DNA of 55,230 bases from Hyphomicrobiales bacterium (lineage in GTDB: Bacteria > Pseudomonadota > Alphaproteobacteria > Rhizobiales > Methyloligellaceae). A program made the translations under genes and the position numbers. The DNA lies in the NCBI GenBank assembly GCA_028280515.1, contig JANQLP010000143.1, positions 1-55,230 of the forward strand, given 5' to 3'. Positions within the stretch are counted from its first letter, which is position 1. The number at the start of each line of letters is the position of its first letter. Positions 42,763 to 50,991 of this stretch are shown piece by piece. Below the pieces are notes generated by a model. It searched no databases. It was not told where the DNA came from and saw only the letters and a list, made by a program, of their open reading frames with translations.

Positions 42763-42793
42763 TTCAGTCGAATCGGCAAAAAGCCGACCTGAA
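42763..42793. terminator. Hairpin between convergent cheZ and dehydratase genes
   Basis: TTCAG (42763-42767) and TCGGC (42773-42777) pair with GCCGA (42783-42787) and CTGAA (42789-42793) around AAAAA. It lies 6 bp after the cheZ stop, but has no T run in that direction. Confidence 0.5.
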
Positions 42794-42809
42794 TCCGGTC
42801 GTGTGTGCC

Positions 42810-43796
42810 CTAGGCTGCGGCAAGGATTTCCGCAAACTGATCGCCATCGACATTGCCGCCCGACAGGACCAGGGCGATGATCCTGTCCTGCGTCGGGATG
42901 CGGCCGCTCAGCAGGGCCGCCAGCGCAGCCGCTCCACCCGGCTCCAGAACGAGCTTGAGTTCCTTGAACGCAAATCGGATGGCATCGCGAACTTCGTCGT
43001 CGCTCACATCGAGTGCACCCGACAACAGGGTCGAATTGATCTGAAAGGTCAGTGCGCCCGGCATAGGCGCCAGGAGCGCGTCGCAGATGGAGCCGGAGAC
43101 TTTTTCGTTGCGCTCGCGGTTACCTGAAGCGAGCGAGCGTGCGTGATCGTCGAATCCCCGCGGCTCAACCGCGTAAACCTCGATATCCGGCTGCAGATGC
43201 TTGGCCGCGAGCGCCAGCCCGGCGATCAGCCCGCCGCCTCCGCACGGCGCCAGCAGGCAGTCCGGACGCAGGCCCCGCGCTTCCGCCTGCCGCATGAGTT
43301 CAAGGCCCGAGGTTCCCTGCCCGGCGATGATATGCGGGTGATCGTATGGCGATATGAAGCACGCGCCGCGCGTACTGGAGATTTCAGCAGCGATCTTCTC
43401 GCGATCTTCGGTGTGCCGGTCGTACGTCACCACTTCGGCACCCGCCGCGCGGGTCCGCGACAGTTTGATCTCCGGCGCGTCCTCGGGCATGACGATCGTC
43501 GCCGGCATGTTGCAGAGCCGTGCCGCCTCCGCCATTCCTCCGGCATGGTTGCCGGATGAACACGCGGTGACGCCGCCCGGCCACTCGTCCCGCGAGAGTC
43601 TCGAGACCGCGTTGTAGGCGCCACGAAACTTGAACGCCCCCATACGCTGTAGGTTTTCCGGCTTTATCAGCACACGGGCCCCGGTCCGCTCGTTCAGGAT
43701 CGCGGATTCGAGCAATGGCGTTTCAATCGCGGTCCCCGACAACCGCTTCAGAGCGGAGCTAACATCTTCAAATGTTGGCACTTTTTGAGTTTGCAT
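42810..43796 (-). CDS. PLP-dependent threonine/serine dehydratase-like enzyme
   Basis: A 328-residue fold-type II PLP enzyme. The Schiff-base Lys is in MGAFKFRGAYNAV (about residues 51-63). ACSSGNHAGGMAEAA supplies the substrate loop, and PCGGGGLIAGLALAA the phosphate-binding glycine loop. The C-terminal ACT-type regulatory domain of IlvA is absent, so it fits catabolic threonine dehydratase, serine racemase or the related EutB enzymes. The exact substrate is open. It is a single gene; the rightward small RNA candidate starts in its upstream region. Confidence 0.85.
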   Translation of the reverse strand: MQTQKVPTFEDVSSALKRLSGTAIETPLLESAILNERTGARVLIKPENLQRMGAFKFRGAYNAVSRLSRDEWPGGVTACSSGNHAGGMAEAARLCNMPATIVMPEDAPEIKLSRTRAAGAEVVTYDRHTEDREKIAAEISSTRGACFISPYDHPHIIAGQGTSGLELMRQAEARGLRPDCLLAPCGGGGLIAGLALAAKHLQPDIEVYAVEPRGFDDHARSLASGNRERNEKVSGSICDALLAPMPGALTFQINSTLLSGALDVSDDEVRDAIRFAFKELKLVLEPGGAAALAALLSGRIPTQDRIIALVLSGGNVDGDQFAEILAAA

Positions 43797-43867
43797 GGAT
43801 TTTTCCGGATTTTTTCTCGAAAAATTTCATTAACACACTTGAAATCATGTTTGGTGACCCCAAATCA

Positions 43868-43959
43868 AGGGGGACCAAAGAGTTCCCCCAAGCGCTTCCC
43901 CCCCCACGCAGCGCTTGATTAAGCTGAAAGACCCGGATTTAGCCCGGGTCTTTTTTTTT
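43868..43959 (+). ncRNA. Candidate small RNA with C8 loop
   Basis: A rightward strong terminator has no gene in front of it, which points to an independent transcript of about 90 bases. Hairpin 1 is GGGGGAC (43869-43875) with GTTCCCCC (43882-43889). Hairpin 2 is AAGCGCT (43890-43896) with AGCGCTT (43910-43916), exposing a loop with eight consecutive C (43898-43905). The third hairpin is the terminator. TTGAAA near 43840 could be a -35 element. C-rich loops are the anti-Shine-Dalgarno seeds of several alphaproteobacterial sRNAs. The 5' end is an estimate. Confidence 0.6.
43930..43959 (+). terminator. Rho-independent terminator of small RNA candidate
   Basis: GACCCGG (43930-43936) pairs with CCGGGTC (43944-43950) across ATTTAGC and is followed by nine T. 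Both flanking coding sequences face away from it or begin later, so no annotated gene uses it. Confidence 0.88.
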
Positions 43960-44037
43960 GCCCCGGATCTTTTTCGCCTTGACGCACGAAGTCCAGCCTG
44001 CAGGAGAAAACCGCCGATCTTGCGGCAGGTGCGCGCC

Positions 44038-44111
44038 GCGACCGTTTCGGCGGATCGCACACGCCAATGGAGAAACAGAATTGACTCGGATTTAGCCGAA
44101 TAGGCTCTAGA
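44038..44111 (+). repeat. Dispersed intergenic repeat, copy 1
   Basis: A 74-base segment starting GCGACCGTTTCGGCG and ending GCTCTAGA. It recurs inverted at 55122-55198 with only a 3-base insertion and about three substitutions. The shared core includes GAGAAACAGAATTGACTCGG and ATTTAGCCGAAT. It lies upstream of the SDR gene. The near identity of two intergenic copies 11 kb apart suggests a mobile or gene-converted repeat. Confidence 0.85.
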
Positions 44112-44170
44112 TTGGCGGTCTGTCCCACTCTCATCTCACAACAATCAACGCGAACCGAGGGAGAAACCCC

Positions 44171-44950
44171 ATGGACTTAGGAATTGCCGGACGCACGGCG
44201 ATCGTTTGCGCCTCGAGCCGGGGCCTGGGAAAGGCGTGCGCACACTCACTGGCCCAGGCCGGCGTCAACGTCATCATCAACGGCCGAGACGAAGCGACGC
44301 TTGCTGCGACGGCCGATGACATTGCCGCCGACACGGACGTCGAAATCACACCGGTTGCGGCCGATGTCTCGACCGCGGAGGGTCAACGCGCGCTCCTCGC
44401 GGCCGCCCCCGAGCCCGACATTCTGGTGAACAATAATGGCGGCCCGCCGCGAAAGGACTACAAGGAGCTGACCCGCGACGCGATGGTCGACGGCGTCGTC
44501 ATGAACATGGTGACGCCGATCGAGCTGATCCAGGCGGTGATCGACCCGATGGTCGAGCGCAAGTTCGGCCGGATCGTCAACATCACGTCGGCCTCCGTCA
44601 AACGCCCCCTCACAGGCCTTGACCTCTCTTCCGGCGCCCGCGCCGGGCTGACCGCATTTCTGTCGGGCGTCGCCCGCCAGGTTGCCGCCAGCAACGTCAC
44701 GATGAATCACATCCTCCCCGGCGCGTTCGACACGGACCGGTTGCGCTCGGGGCTCGAGGCGACGGCCTCGATGCTGGGCAAGCCGCTGGACGAGTTTTCC
44801 GCCGAACGCATGGCGGAGATTCCGACCGGGCGGTTCGGATATCCGGATGAATTCGGCAAGGCCTGCGCGTTTCTGTGCAGCGTCCATGCGGGCTACATCA
44901 CCGGTCAGAACCTCCTGATCGACGGTGGGGCCTTTCACGGGTCGTTCTAA
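44171..44950 (+). CDS. SDR family oxidoreductase lacking Tyr/Lys of catalytic tetrad
   Basis: A 259-residue short-chain dehydrogenase. The nucleotide motif is CASSRGLGKACAHSLAQAG (about 13-31), and NNNGGPP replaces the NNAG motif. The catalytic Ser is in NITSAS, but 13 residues on, where Tyr is expected, the sequence is SSGAR: Tyr becomes Ser and Lys becomes Arg. The rest (NHILPGAFDTDRL, YITGQNLLIDGG) is normal. A subfamily of proteobacterial SDRs annotated as 3-oxoacyl-ACP reductase-like shares this SxxxR form, so it is probably an intact atypical member. A ribosome-binding site (GAGGGAGAAA) precedes the ATG. Confidence 0.85.
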   Translation: MDLGIAGRTAIVCASSRGLGKACAHSLAQAGVNVIINGRDEATLAATADDIAADTDVEITPVAADVSTAEGQRALLAAAPEPDILVNNNGGPPRKDYKELTRDAMVDGVVMNMVTPIELIQAVIDPMVERKFGRIVNITSASVKRPLTGLDLSSGARAGLTAFLSGVARQVAASNVTMNHILPGAFDTDRLRSGLEATASMLGKPLDEFSAERMAEIPTGRFGYPDEFGKACAFLCSVHAGYITGQNLLIDGGAFHGSF

Positions 44951-44966
44951 CACGGCAGGCGACGGG

Positions 44967-45067
44967 CGTATTAAGGGGTATTAAGGGGACAGTTTACTTA
45001 ATTCCGATCCGACTGGTGCAGTTGTTCACGATGTAGGGCCGAATTAAGTAAACTGTCCCCTTAATAC
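44967..45067. repeat. Long palindromic element, copy 2
   Basis: Two perfectly complementary 27-base arms (44978-45004 and 45041-45067) share the GGGGACAGTTTACTTAATT core with the copy at 13168-13268. The 36-base centre aligns with the reverse complement of the other centre at about two thirds of positions. The extra end fragment (CGTATTAAGG, 44967-44976) is on the left here and on the right in copy 1, so the copies are in opposite orientation. It lies 16 bp after the SDR stop. Confidence 0.85.
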
Positions 45068-45160
45068 AGAAGCGGGTTCACGGCCACGTCATGCCTGCGG
45101 CAGGAAGCAGCACTTCGCGCCCTTTACCGACGTGGTGGAGAAACCTATTTTGGATTTCCC

Positions 45161-45194
45161 AAAAAGAAATCGGTCCGGGGTTACCGGACCGATT
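45161..45194 (-). terminator. Minus-strand terminator-like hairpin
   Basis: AATCGGTCCGG (45168-45178) pairs perfectly over 11 bp with CCGGACCGATT (45184-45194). On the minus strand it is followed by CTTTTT. The nearest minus-strand gene ends about 450 bp upstream at 45648, so it may end an unannotated RNA. Confidence 0.65.
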
Positions 45195-45374
45195 CCCTGC
45201 ATGTAACGAGCCTGGACCCTGTCTGTTAAGCCGGGGTTTGGGCTCGCCCCCCCAATTGACCTTTCGGTGGCGCCGCGTCGATTTCGACGGAGTGTTTGTC
45301 TGAAGCGCCAGTTAAACCGTGACCCCTTTATTCCAAAGCTGCCGCACCAATTCAACAGGCCGAAATCACTCTGC

Positions 45375-45466
45375 GGGGATGTGTGACGTTGCTGCAACAG
45401 CGCCTGATGCGCCCATGCACGCTCGGTTCTCGCTCCTCGCACGAGCTGGCCACATCCCCTTTTTTT
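45375..45466 (+). terminator. Plus-strand long stem ending in T run
   Basis: GGGGATGTG (45375-45383) pairs with CACATCCCC (45451-45459), enclosing 67 bases with internal short hairpins (GTTGCTGCAAC, GCTCG/CGAGC), and is followed by seven T. It may be the 3' end of a small structured RNA or an unusual terminator. Confidence 0.45.
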
Positions 45467-45647
45467 CCTTTAAAAACAAATATATATGAGAAAAAAACTG
45501 TACTGAAATCTCACCTTGATCTGTGTAAACTCGCCTGCCTGGCCTGCGAAACACCCGTTGTTGGGTGAATTGGGCTTTTGTCGTTTTTCATCTTGCTGTG
45601 GCAGTTGTGCAACGCTTCCACGGCGGCCTCTGCCTCGACGGCATCGG

Positions 45648-46838
45648 TCAGGCTGCGCGTTGCGGCTCACGCTCGGCCAGAAACGATTCTATCCGGTCAA
45701 TCGCCGCGGAGATGTTATCGAGGCTGTTGGCACACGAGATACGGATGAACCCCGCCCCGTACTCGCCGAAATCCGTGCCGGCGATGGTCGCCACACCCGC
45801 ATCCTCAAGAAGCGTGGACGCAAGCGCACGTTCGTCCCATCCGGTGCCGGTGATGTTCGGAAAGGCGTAGAAAGCGCCTTTCGGCACCGCGCAGCGTACG
45901 CCCGCGACACTGCTCATGCGTTCGGCGACGAAGGCGCGCCGCTCATCGAACGCCGTCACCATTTCTCTTACGCACTCCTGCGGCCCTTCGAGCGCCGCAA
46001 TTCCCGCCCATTGGCTGGCGGCATTGACGCAGGAGTGGCAATTGACCGCCAGACGCCGGATATGGTCGACCAGGGCTTCCGGCCACACGCCATAGCCCAG
46101 CCTCCAGCCGGTCATGGCGTAGGTCTTGCTCCAGCCATCCAGCAGAATGACACGGTCGCGCAGAGCCTCGTAAGTCAGCAGGCTCTTGTGCGGCAACCCG
46201 TCATACGTCATCTGACCGTAGATCTCATCTGACAGGATGGCGACATCGGGCCAGCGCTCCAGGCCGTCGACCAGCTTGTCGATTTCCTCCGCCGGGGTCA
46301 CGCCACCTGTCGGGTTTGCCGGCGAGTTGAGAATGATCAGCCGCGTTGCCGGCGTCACGCGTTCGAGCAGTTCTTCGGCGGAAAACCCGAAGCCGTTTTC
46401 CTCGCGGATCGGCAGCGGAACCGCCGTCGCCTCCGAATAATCGATGACCGAGCGGTAGATCGGGAACCCGGGGTCCGGACAGATGATTTCCGCGCCCGGC
46501 GCGGCGAACATCGTGATGGCGAAGAACATGGTCGGCTTGCCGCCTGGCATGACCACGACGTGCCCCGGGTCGACCTCTACCCCGAGACGGCGATGAATGT
46601 CGGCGGCCACGGCCTCGCGCAACGGCGGAATGCCGGTCGCAGGCGTGTAACCGTGATGACCGTCGCGCAGGGCCTTGATCGCCGCCTCGACGATGTGCGG
46701 CGGCGTGGGAAAGTCCGGCTGGCCAATGCCGAGATTGATGATGTCGCGCCCTTGTGCGGCGAGGTCGGCAGCCCTGGCGAGGACGGCGAAGGCGTTTTCA
46801 TCGCCCAGCCGTGCAAGGTTTTCAGCAAGTTTGACCAT
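45648..46838 (-). CDS. Class I/II pyridoxal-phosphate aminotransferase
   Basis: A 396-residue fold-type I aminotransferase. Visible are the substrate region NLGIGQPDFPTPPHIVEA, ILNSPANPTGG (Asn and PLP phosphate contacts), ILSDEIYGQMTYDG (Asp binding the pyridine nitrogen) and the catalytic Lys in LDGWSKTYAMTGWRLGYGV. The C-terminal Arg in GFIRISCAN binds the substrate carboxylate. The pattern fits the aspartate/aromatic group (AspC/PatA-like); the substrate is undetermined. It starts 5 bp after the RND exporter gene, so the two are one transcription unit. Confidence 0.92.
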   Translation of the reverse strand: MVKLAENLARLGDENAFAVLARAADLAAQGRDIINLGIGQPDFPTPPHIVEAAIKALRDGHHGYTPATGIPPLREAVAADIHRRLGVEVDPGHVVVMPGGKPTMFFAITMFAAPGAEIICPDPGFPIYRSVIDYSEATAVPLPIREENGFGFSAEELLERVTPATRLIILNSPANPTGGVTPAEEIDKLVDGLERWPDVAILSDEIYGQMTYDGLPHKSLLTYEALRDRVILLDGWSKTYAMTGWRLGYGVWPEALVDHIRRLAVNCHSCVNAASQWAGIAALEGPQECVREMVTAFDERRAFVAERMSSVAGVRCAVPKGAFYAFPNITGTGWDERALASTLLEDAGVATIAGTDFGEYGAGFIRISCANSLDNISAAIDRIESFLAEREPQRAA

Positions 46839-46843
46839 GGACC

Positions 46844-49156
46844 CTATCGAACGGCCTTGCGGGATGCTCTTACAAGGCCGAATTTCTGCGCCGCCAGCAC
46901 GATTGCCGGCAGGATCAGAATGTCGCCCAGGATGGCGGCCGTGAGCGTCGTCATGAACAGCTGCCCAAACAGCCGCATGGACGGCAGATCCGACAGCACG
47001 GTCGCCGACAGCCCGACGATCAGGACAATGGTGGTCAGCAACAGAACCGGACCGATGCGCGCTATGGTCTCGGTGACGCCATCGACCAGATTGGGCGATC
47101 GCGACGTCTCCAGATGCAGCCGGTTGAGGAAATGTATGGTGTCGTCGACGGCAATGCCGAACGCCACCGTCAGGGCGATGACACTGGCATATTCGAGCCC
47201 GCCACCGATGAGATAGAGCACTGCGCCGGCGGTGACGATGGGGAACAGGTTCGGGAAGATCGACAGCAGCATGACCTTGAAGGACCGGAACGCGATGCCG
47301 ATGACCAGAATCACCACCACGATAGCGGCGATCAGGCCGCGATTGAGCTGACGGATCATCTCAGAGCTTCGCAGCGCCGAAACGGCGGACAGGCCCGTTA
47401 CGGTGAACGTCACCTCCGGATACTGCGCCCGCAAGTCTGAAAGGCTGGCGTCGAGCTTCTGGAGTACCGGCACGGTGTCCTCCGCGTCGAGGTTGGGTAA
47501 CCGCCCGGTTACCAGTGCCGCGGATTCGTCCTTGGAGATGAAGCGCTCTGTCACGTGCTCCGGCATGCGCTTGATGTAGTCCTCAAGGACACCGGGCCCC
47601 ATCTCGCCGGCATTGACCAGCCATTGCCGTAACGTCTCGACGGACCAGACGTTGCCGACGCCGGCCTGACGTTCGATCAGGTCGTGGGCCTCGGCGACAG
47701 CATCCACGATCCCTTCGTCTGTGACCTTCTTTCCTTCAGGCCACTCCAGCATGATGTGCACGGGGTGCGCGCCGGTGAGCTTGGCGTCCAGCCGCTCCGT
47801 GGTGGCGATCGACTGTTTGGTGTCGGGGACCTGATCGCTCAGCCGGTAGCGCGGTTCGAGTTGCAGGTGCAACGCGGTGAAAACAAACACGCTGGCGAGG
47901 CCGATCATCGCAAGCGCGTTGTAGCGGTGCTTCATCCATCCGGCGAAATTCGTGCAGATCCTTTCCAGCCAGGCGATGGCCTGGTTCTTGGAACCTTCCG
48001 TGCGCATGAACTCCTTCTCGTCGCGGAACAGGAGAATGACGAGGATCGGCAAAAGAACGATCACGGTCACGAAAGCCAGAAGCGTCGCCAGCGCCGCGGC
48101 GATGCCGAAGGTCCGGATCATGACGGAATCGGTGAGCACCAGCGACATGAACGCGATCGATGTGGTGATCGATGTCAGGACACACGCCGGACCGACGGTG
48201 AGAATCGCGTGTCGCACTGCCGCGAACCGGTCATCGCCCTGCCCGAGCCGGCGGCGAATGGAGAACACCATGTGCATGGCGTCGGTGAAGGCAATGACCA
48301 TCACAAGCGGCGGGATGACGTTGATGAACGTATTGAGCTGCAGGCCTGTCCAGCCAAGCAGACCCATGGCCCAGAGAACGGCGATAGCCGGGCAGAGCGA
48401 CGTGATGAACACCAGCTTGACGCGCCGGAAGAAGGCGAAACAGATCATCATGCCGACAAGAAAACCGGTGCCGTTGTAGATCAGACGGTCGCGGCTGATC
48501 GCCTGACGGATCTCAAGCTGCATGACAGGCGCGCCGGTGAGCTGCACCCGCAGCCCCTCCGGCTCCAGCACCTCCCTGGAGATCTGTTCGATCTCGCCGA
48601 TCGATTCCACAAGTCCCTTTTTCCAGACCTTCTCCTGGTTCAGCGAGAGGATCAGCAATGTCAGCTGGCTGCCTCCGTCAGGCCTCGACAACAGCTTCCC
48701 GCCGATCAGCGGATGGTCGACCACGCGTTTCGCCAGCTTGTCGAACTCCTCGCCACGCGGGAGCTCCGTTGGCAGGAGCGGCGGCGGATAGCCCGTTTCG
48801 TCCGGTGCCTCGCGCATCGAGAAGATCGAGAGGATGCCCTCGACGGTCTCCGCCAGTTGCATGTCGAGGTGCAGCGAGCGGACGTGCTCCAGCGTGTCCG
48901 GGTTCATGAGGTTGTCGGATTCGATGACCACCAGCACGTCGAACTCGCTGGTCGGAAACTGCTCGCTCATCTTCTTGTAGTTGTCGAACTCGATGGAGTC
49001 GGAGTGAAACAGTTCGGAGAGCGTGTGGTTGGTCTTGAGGTAAGGAATGCCGAACGCACAGAACACGGAAAACGCGGCCAGCAGCGCCAGAACCGGCAAC
49101 GGCCACCGAACGGCTGGGAGCCCCATTCGTTCAAGTCCGAAGCCAAGTGAGTTCAT
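46844..49156 (-). CDS. RND superfamily exporter (MMPL type)
   Basis: A 770-residue inner-membrane transporter. The ATG at 49156 (MNSLGFGLERMGLP) is preferred to the TTG at 49195. There are two repeated halves: helix 1 (about 18-37), a periplasmic domain (about 40-215), five helices (about 220-395), then helix 7 (about 408-430), a second periplasmic domain (about 435-615) and five more helices. IPPLVMVIAFTDAMHMVFSI and ALTVAFGIAVDDTIHFLNRL are the paired TM4/TM10 MMPL motifs. No membrane-fusion partner is adjacent, so it is a stand-alone exporter, possibly of lipids (HpnN-like). Confidence 0.88.
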   Translation of the reverse strand: MNSLGFGLERMGLPAVRWPLPVLALLAAFSVFCAFGIPYLKTNHTLSELFHSDSIEFDNYKKMSEQFPTSEFDVLVVIESDNLMNPDTLEHVRSLHLDMQLAETVEGILSIFSMREAPDETGYPPPLLPTELPRGEEFDKLAKRVVDHPLIGGKLLSRPDGGSQLTLLILSLNQEKVWKKGLVESIGEIEQISREVLEPEGLRVQLTGAPVMQLEIRQAISRDRLIYNGTGFLVGMMICFAFFRRVKLVFITSLCPAIAVLWAMGLLGWTGLQLNTFINVIPPLVMVIAFTDAMHMVFSIRRRLGQGDDRFAAVRHAILTVGPACVLTSITTSIAFMSLVLTDSVMIRTFGIAAALATLLAFVTVIVLLPILVILLFRDEKEFMRTEGSKNQAIAWLERICTNFAGWMKHRYNALAMIGLASVFVFTALHLQLEPRYRLSDQVPDTKQSIATTERLDAKLTGAHPVHIMLEWPEGKKVTDEGIVDAVAEAHDLIERQAGVGNVWSVETLRQWLVNAGEMGPGVLEDYIKRMPEHVTERFISKDESAALVTGRLPNLDAEDTVPVLQKLDASLSDLRAQYPEVTFTVTGLSAVSALRSSEMIRQLNRGLIAAIVVVILVIGIAFRSFKVMLLSIFPNLFPIVTAGAVLYLIGGGLEYASVIALTVAFGIAVDDTIHFLNRLHLETSRSPNLVDGVTETIARIGPVLLLTTIVLIVGLSATVLSDLPSMRLFGQLFMTTLTAAILGDILILPAIVLAAQKFGLVRASRKAVR

Positions 49157-49294
49157 GAGCGATTCATCTGGTGACGCGGCCGAAACTGCCCGCAATCTGA
49201 ATAGAGTGTTTTCCCCTGCGAATCGGAACCGCGACGTTGCGGCTCGTCCCTCGGGCGCGCATCATGCAAAAAAACACGCAAAAAGGGAACAAGT

Positions 49295-50137
49295 ATGAAG
49301 CTCTTGCGGTATGGACCGGCGGGTTCCGAGAAACCCGGCCTGCTCGGGCCGGACGGCGAAATCCGTGATCTGTCCGGTCACGTCGACGACATTTCAGGCG
49401 ACACGCTGAGCGATACCGGGCTCGCGAAGATCGCCAGGATCAATGCCTCGGATCTGCCTGCAATCAAAGGGAATCCGCGCCTCGGCCATCCGGTTGCGGG
49501 GGTGCAGAAGTTCATCGGCATCGGGCTGAACTTTACGGACCACGCGAAGGAGGCCGGACTGCCGATCCCGCACGAGCCGATCCTGTTCACCAAGGCGGTC
49601 TCGTCGCTCTCCGGACCGCATGACGACATTGTGTTTCCCCCGGGCGCCTACAAGGCCGACTGGGAGGCGGAACTGGCCATCATCATCGGAACGAAAGCCA
49701 CCCGCGTGAGCGAGAGCGACGCGCTCGATCATGTGGCGGGATATGCCGTCTGCAACGACGTTTCAGAGCGCTCCTACCAGTTCGACGGTACGGGCGACTG
49801 GTCGAAGGGAAAAAGCCACGACACCTGGGGACCTGTGGGCCCGTGGCTGGTGACGCGGGACGAGGTGCCGGATCCGCAGTCGCTCGACATCTGGCTCGAC
49901 GTGAACGGCGAGCGGATGCAGTCCGGCACGACCGAAACCATGATCTTCTCCGTTGCCGAACTGGTGAGTTACACGAGCAAGTTCATGACGCTTCATCCGG
50001 GCGACATCCTCACCACCGGGACACCGCCCGGCGTCGCCATGGGGCGCGATCCGCAGCCCTGGCTGAAGCATGGCGACGTTGTCACGCTCGGCGTGGACGG
50101 ATTGGGCGAGCAGCGGCAGAACGTCGTTTTCCTCTGA
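49295..50137 (+). CDS. Fumarylacetoacetate hydrolase family protein
   Basis: A 280-residue FAH-superfamily enzyme. The metal-binding residues appear as KADWEAELAIIIG (two Glu) and AVCNDVSERSYQ (Asp). The KFIGIGLNFTDHAKEAG and TGTPPGVAMGRDP segments are typical. The start MKLLRYGPAGSEKPGLL is characteristic of members annotated as ureidoglycolate lyase or 2-hydroxyhepta-2,4-diene-1,7-dioate isomerase; the true substrate is not fixed by sequence. It is monocistronic, ending 2 bp from the convergent thiD. Confidence 0.93.
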   Translation: MKLLRYGPAGSEKPGLLGPDGEIRDLSGHVDDISGDTLSDTGLAKIARINASDLPAIKGNPRLGHPVAGVQKFIGIGLNFTDHAKEAGLPIPHEPILFTKAVSSLSGPHDDIVFPPGAYKADWEAELAIIIGTKATRVSESDALDHVAGYAVCNDVSERSYQFDGTGDWSKGKSHDTWGPVGPWLVTRDEVPDPQSLDIWLDVNGERMQSGTTETMIFSVAELVSYTSKFMTLHPGDILTTGTPPGVAMGRDPQPWLKHGDVVTLGVDGLGEQRQNVVFL

Positions 50138-50139
50138 CC

Positions 50140-50946
50140 TCAGCCGTCGTCCCACATATCGTGGAAGTGATGCACCGGACCTGAACCCGACCCAACATCA
50201 AGCAGGTCCGCCGATGCCAGCGCCTCGTTGAGATAGTCCTTGGCTTGCTGGCAAGCGGTTCCGAGCGGCATGCCCTTTGCCAGTCCCGCGGCAATAGCCG
50301 AAGCAAGCGTACATCCGGTTCCGTGCGTGTTGTGGGTCTGGATCCGCGGTGTGGCGAGCCGCGTGTGGGTCTTGCCGTCCCAGAGAATATCAACCGCCTC
50401 CGCGCCGCCCCCGTGTCCGCCCTTGATCAACACGGCGCCGCAGCCGCGCGTATGCAACTGCTTGGCCTGATCTGCCATCTCGGCCTCGTCGTCAGCCGGG
50501 GCATCGTCGAGAAGCCGTGCGGCCTCAAGCAGGTTCGGCGTGATGATGTCGGCGATTGGAATGAGTTGGTCGCCCAGAATGGCCTCCGCCTTTTCCTCGA
50601 GAAGCGGGTCACCGCTCGTTGCGACCATGACCGGATCCAGCACGATCGGAACGTTCTTGAGCGCATTCAGCCGTTCGGCAATCGCCAGCACCGAATCCGC
50701 CGAGCCCGCCATCCCGATCTTGACGGCCTTCACATCGAGATCGCCGAGGACGGCGTCCAATTGCGCCGCAACGAACTCGCCGGGCACTGTATGAATATCG
50801 TCGACCCCGCGGGTGTTCTGCGCGGTGAGCGCGGTGATGACACTCGCGCCGTAAACGCCGAGTGCCGAAAACGCCTTCAGATCGGCCTGGATACCGGCGC
50901 CGCCTGAACTGTCGGAGCCGGCAATCGTAAGAGCAATAGGTGACAT
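50140..50946 (-). CDS. thiD: Hydroxymethylpyrimidine/phosphomethylpyrimidine kinase ThiD
   Basis: A 268-residue ribokinase-fold enzyme that phosphorylates HMP and HMP-P in thiamine synthesis. The start is [20 protein letters not shown], the classic ThiD N-terminus. VIKGGH-type [11 protein letters not shown] and the anion-hole motif [19 protein letters not shown] (with the catalytic Asp position occupied by Cys, as in ThiD) are visible. It is downstream of ccdA in the same direction, 45 bp apart. There is no TPP riboswitch visible upstream. Confidence 0.95.
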   Translation of the reverse strand: MSPIALTIAGSDSSGGAGIQADLKAFSALGVYGASVITALTAQNTRGVDDIHTVPGEFVAAQLDAVLGDLDVKAVKIGMAGSADSVLAIAERLNALKNVPIVLDPVMVATSGDPLLEEKAEAILGDQLIPIADIITPNLLEAARLLDDAPADDEAEMADQAKQLHTRGCGAVLIKGGHGGGAEAVDILWDGKTHTRLATPRIQTHNTHGTGCTLASAIAAGLAKGMPLGTACQQAKDYLNEALASADLLDVGSGSGPVHHFHDMWDDG

Positions 50947-50991
50947 GGGACACAATAATCGACTACGGCGCACCGCGCCGCAAGCACCTGG

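Larger units (their letters stand above)
45068..45647. other. 580-bp segment without supported gene; structured RNA possible
   Basis: No reading frame in this gap looks coding. It contains a minus-strand terminator-like hairpin (45161-45194), a plus-strand stem ending in seven T (45375-45466), and an AT-rich stretch (45467-45500, with TATATAT) that could be a promoter in either direction. The CGAGCC/GGCTCG pair and CGTCGA/TCGACG hairpins suggest further folding. I checked for tmRNA, 6S, SRP and RNase P signatures and found none. Confidence 0.4.

Noticed and set aside
45068-45500. tmRNA, 6S RNA, SRP RNA or RNase P RNA
   Set aside because: I looked for the tmRNA tag and T-arm, the SRP GGAAGCAGC loop and the RNase P core on both strands and found none, so only an unnamed structured region is reported.
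47684-49150. 488-codon plus-strand frame opposite the RND exporter
   Set aside because: Its composition (Arg, His, Gln, Asp) is that of a shadow frame, and the opposing exporter has clear family motifs.
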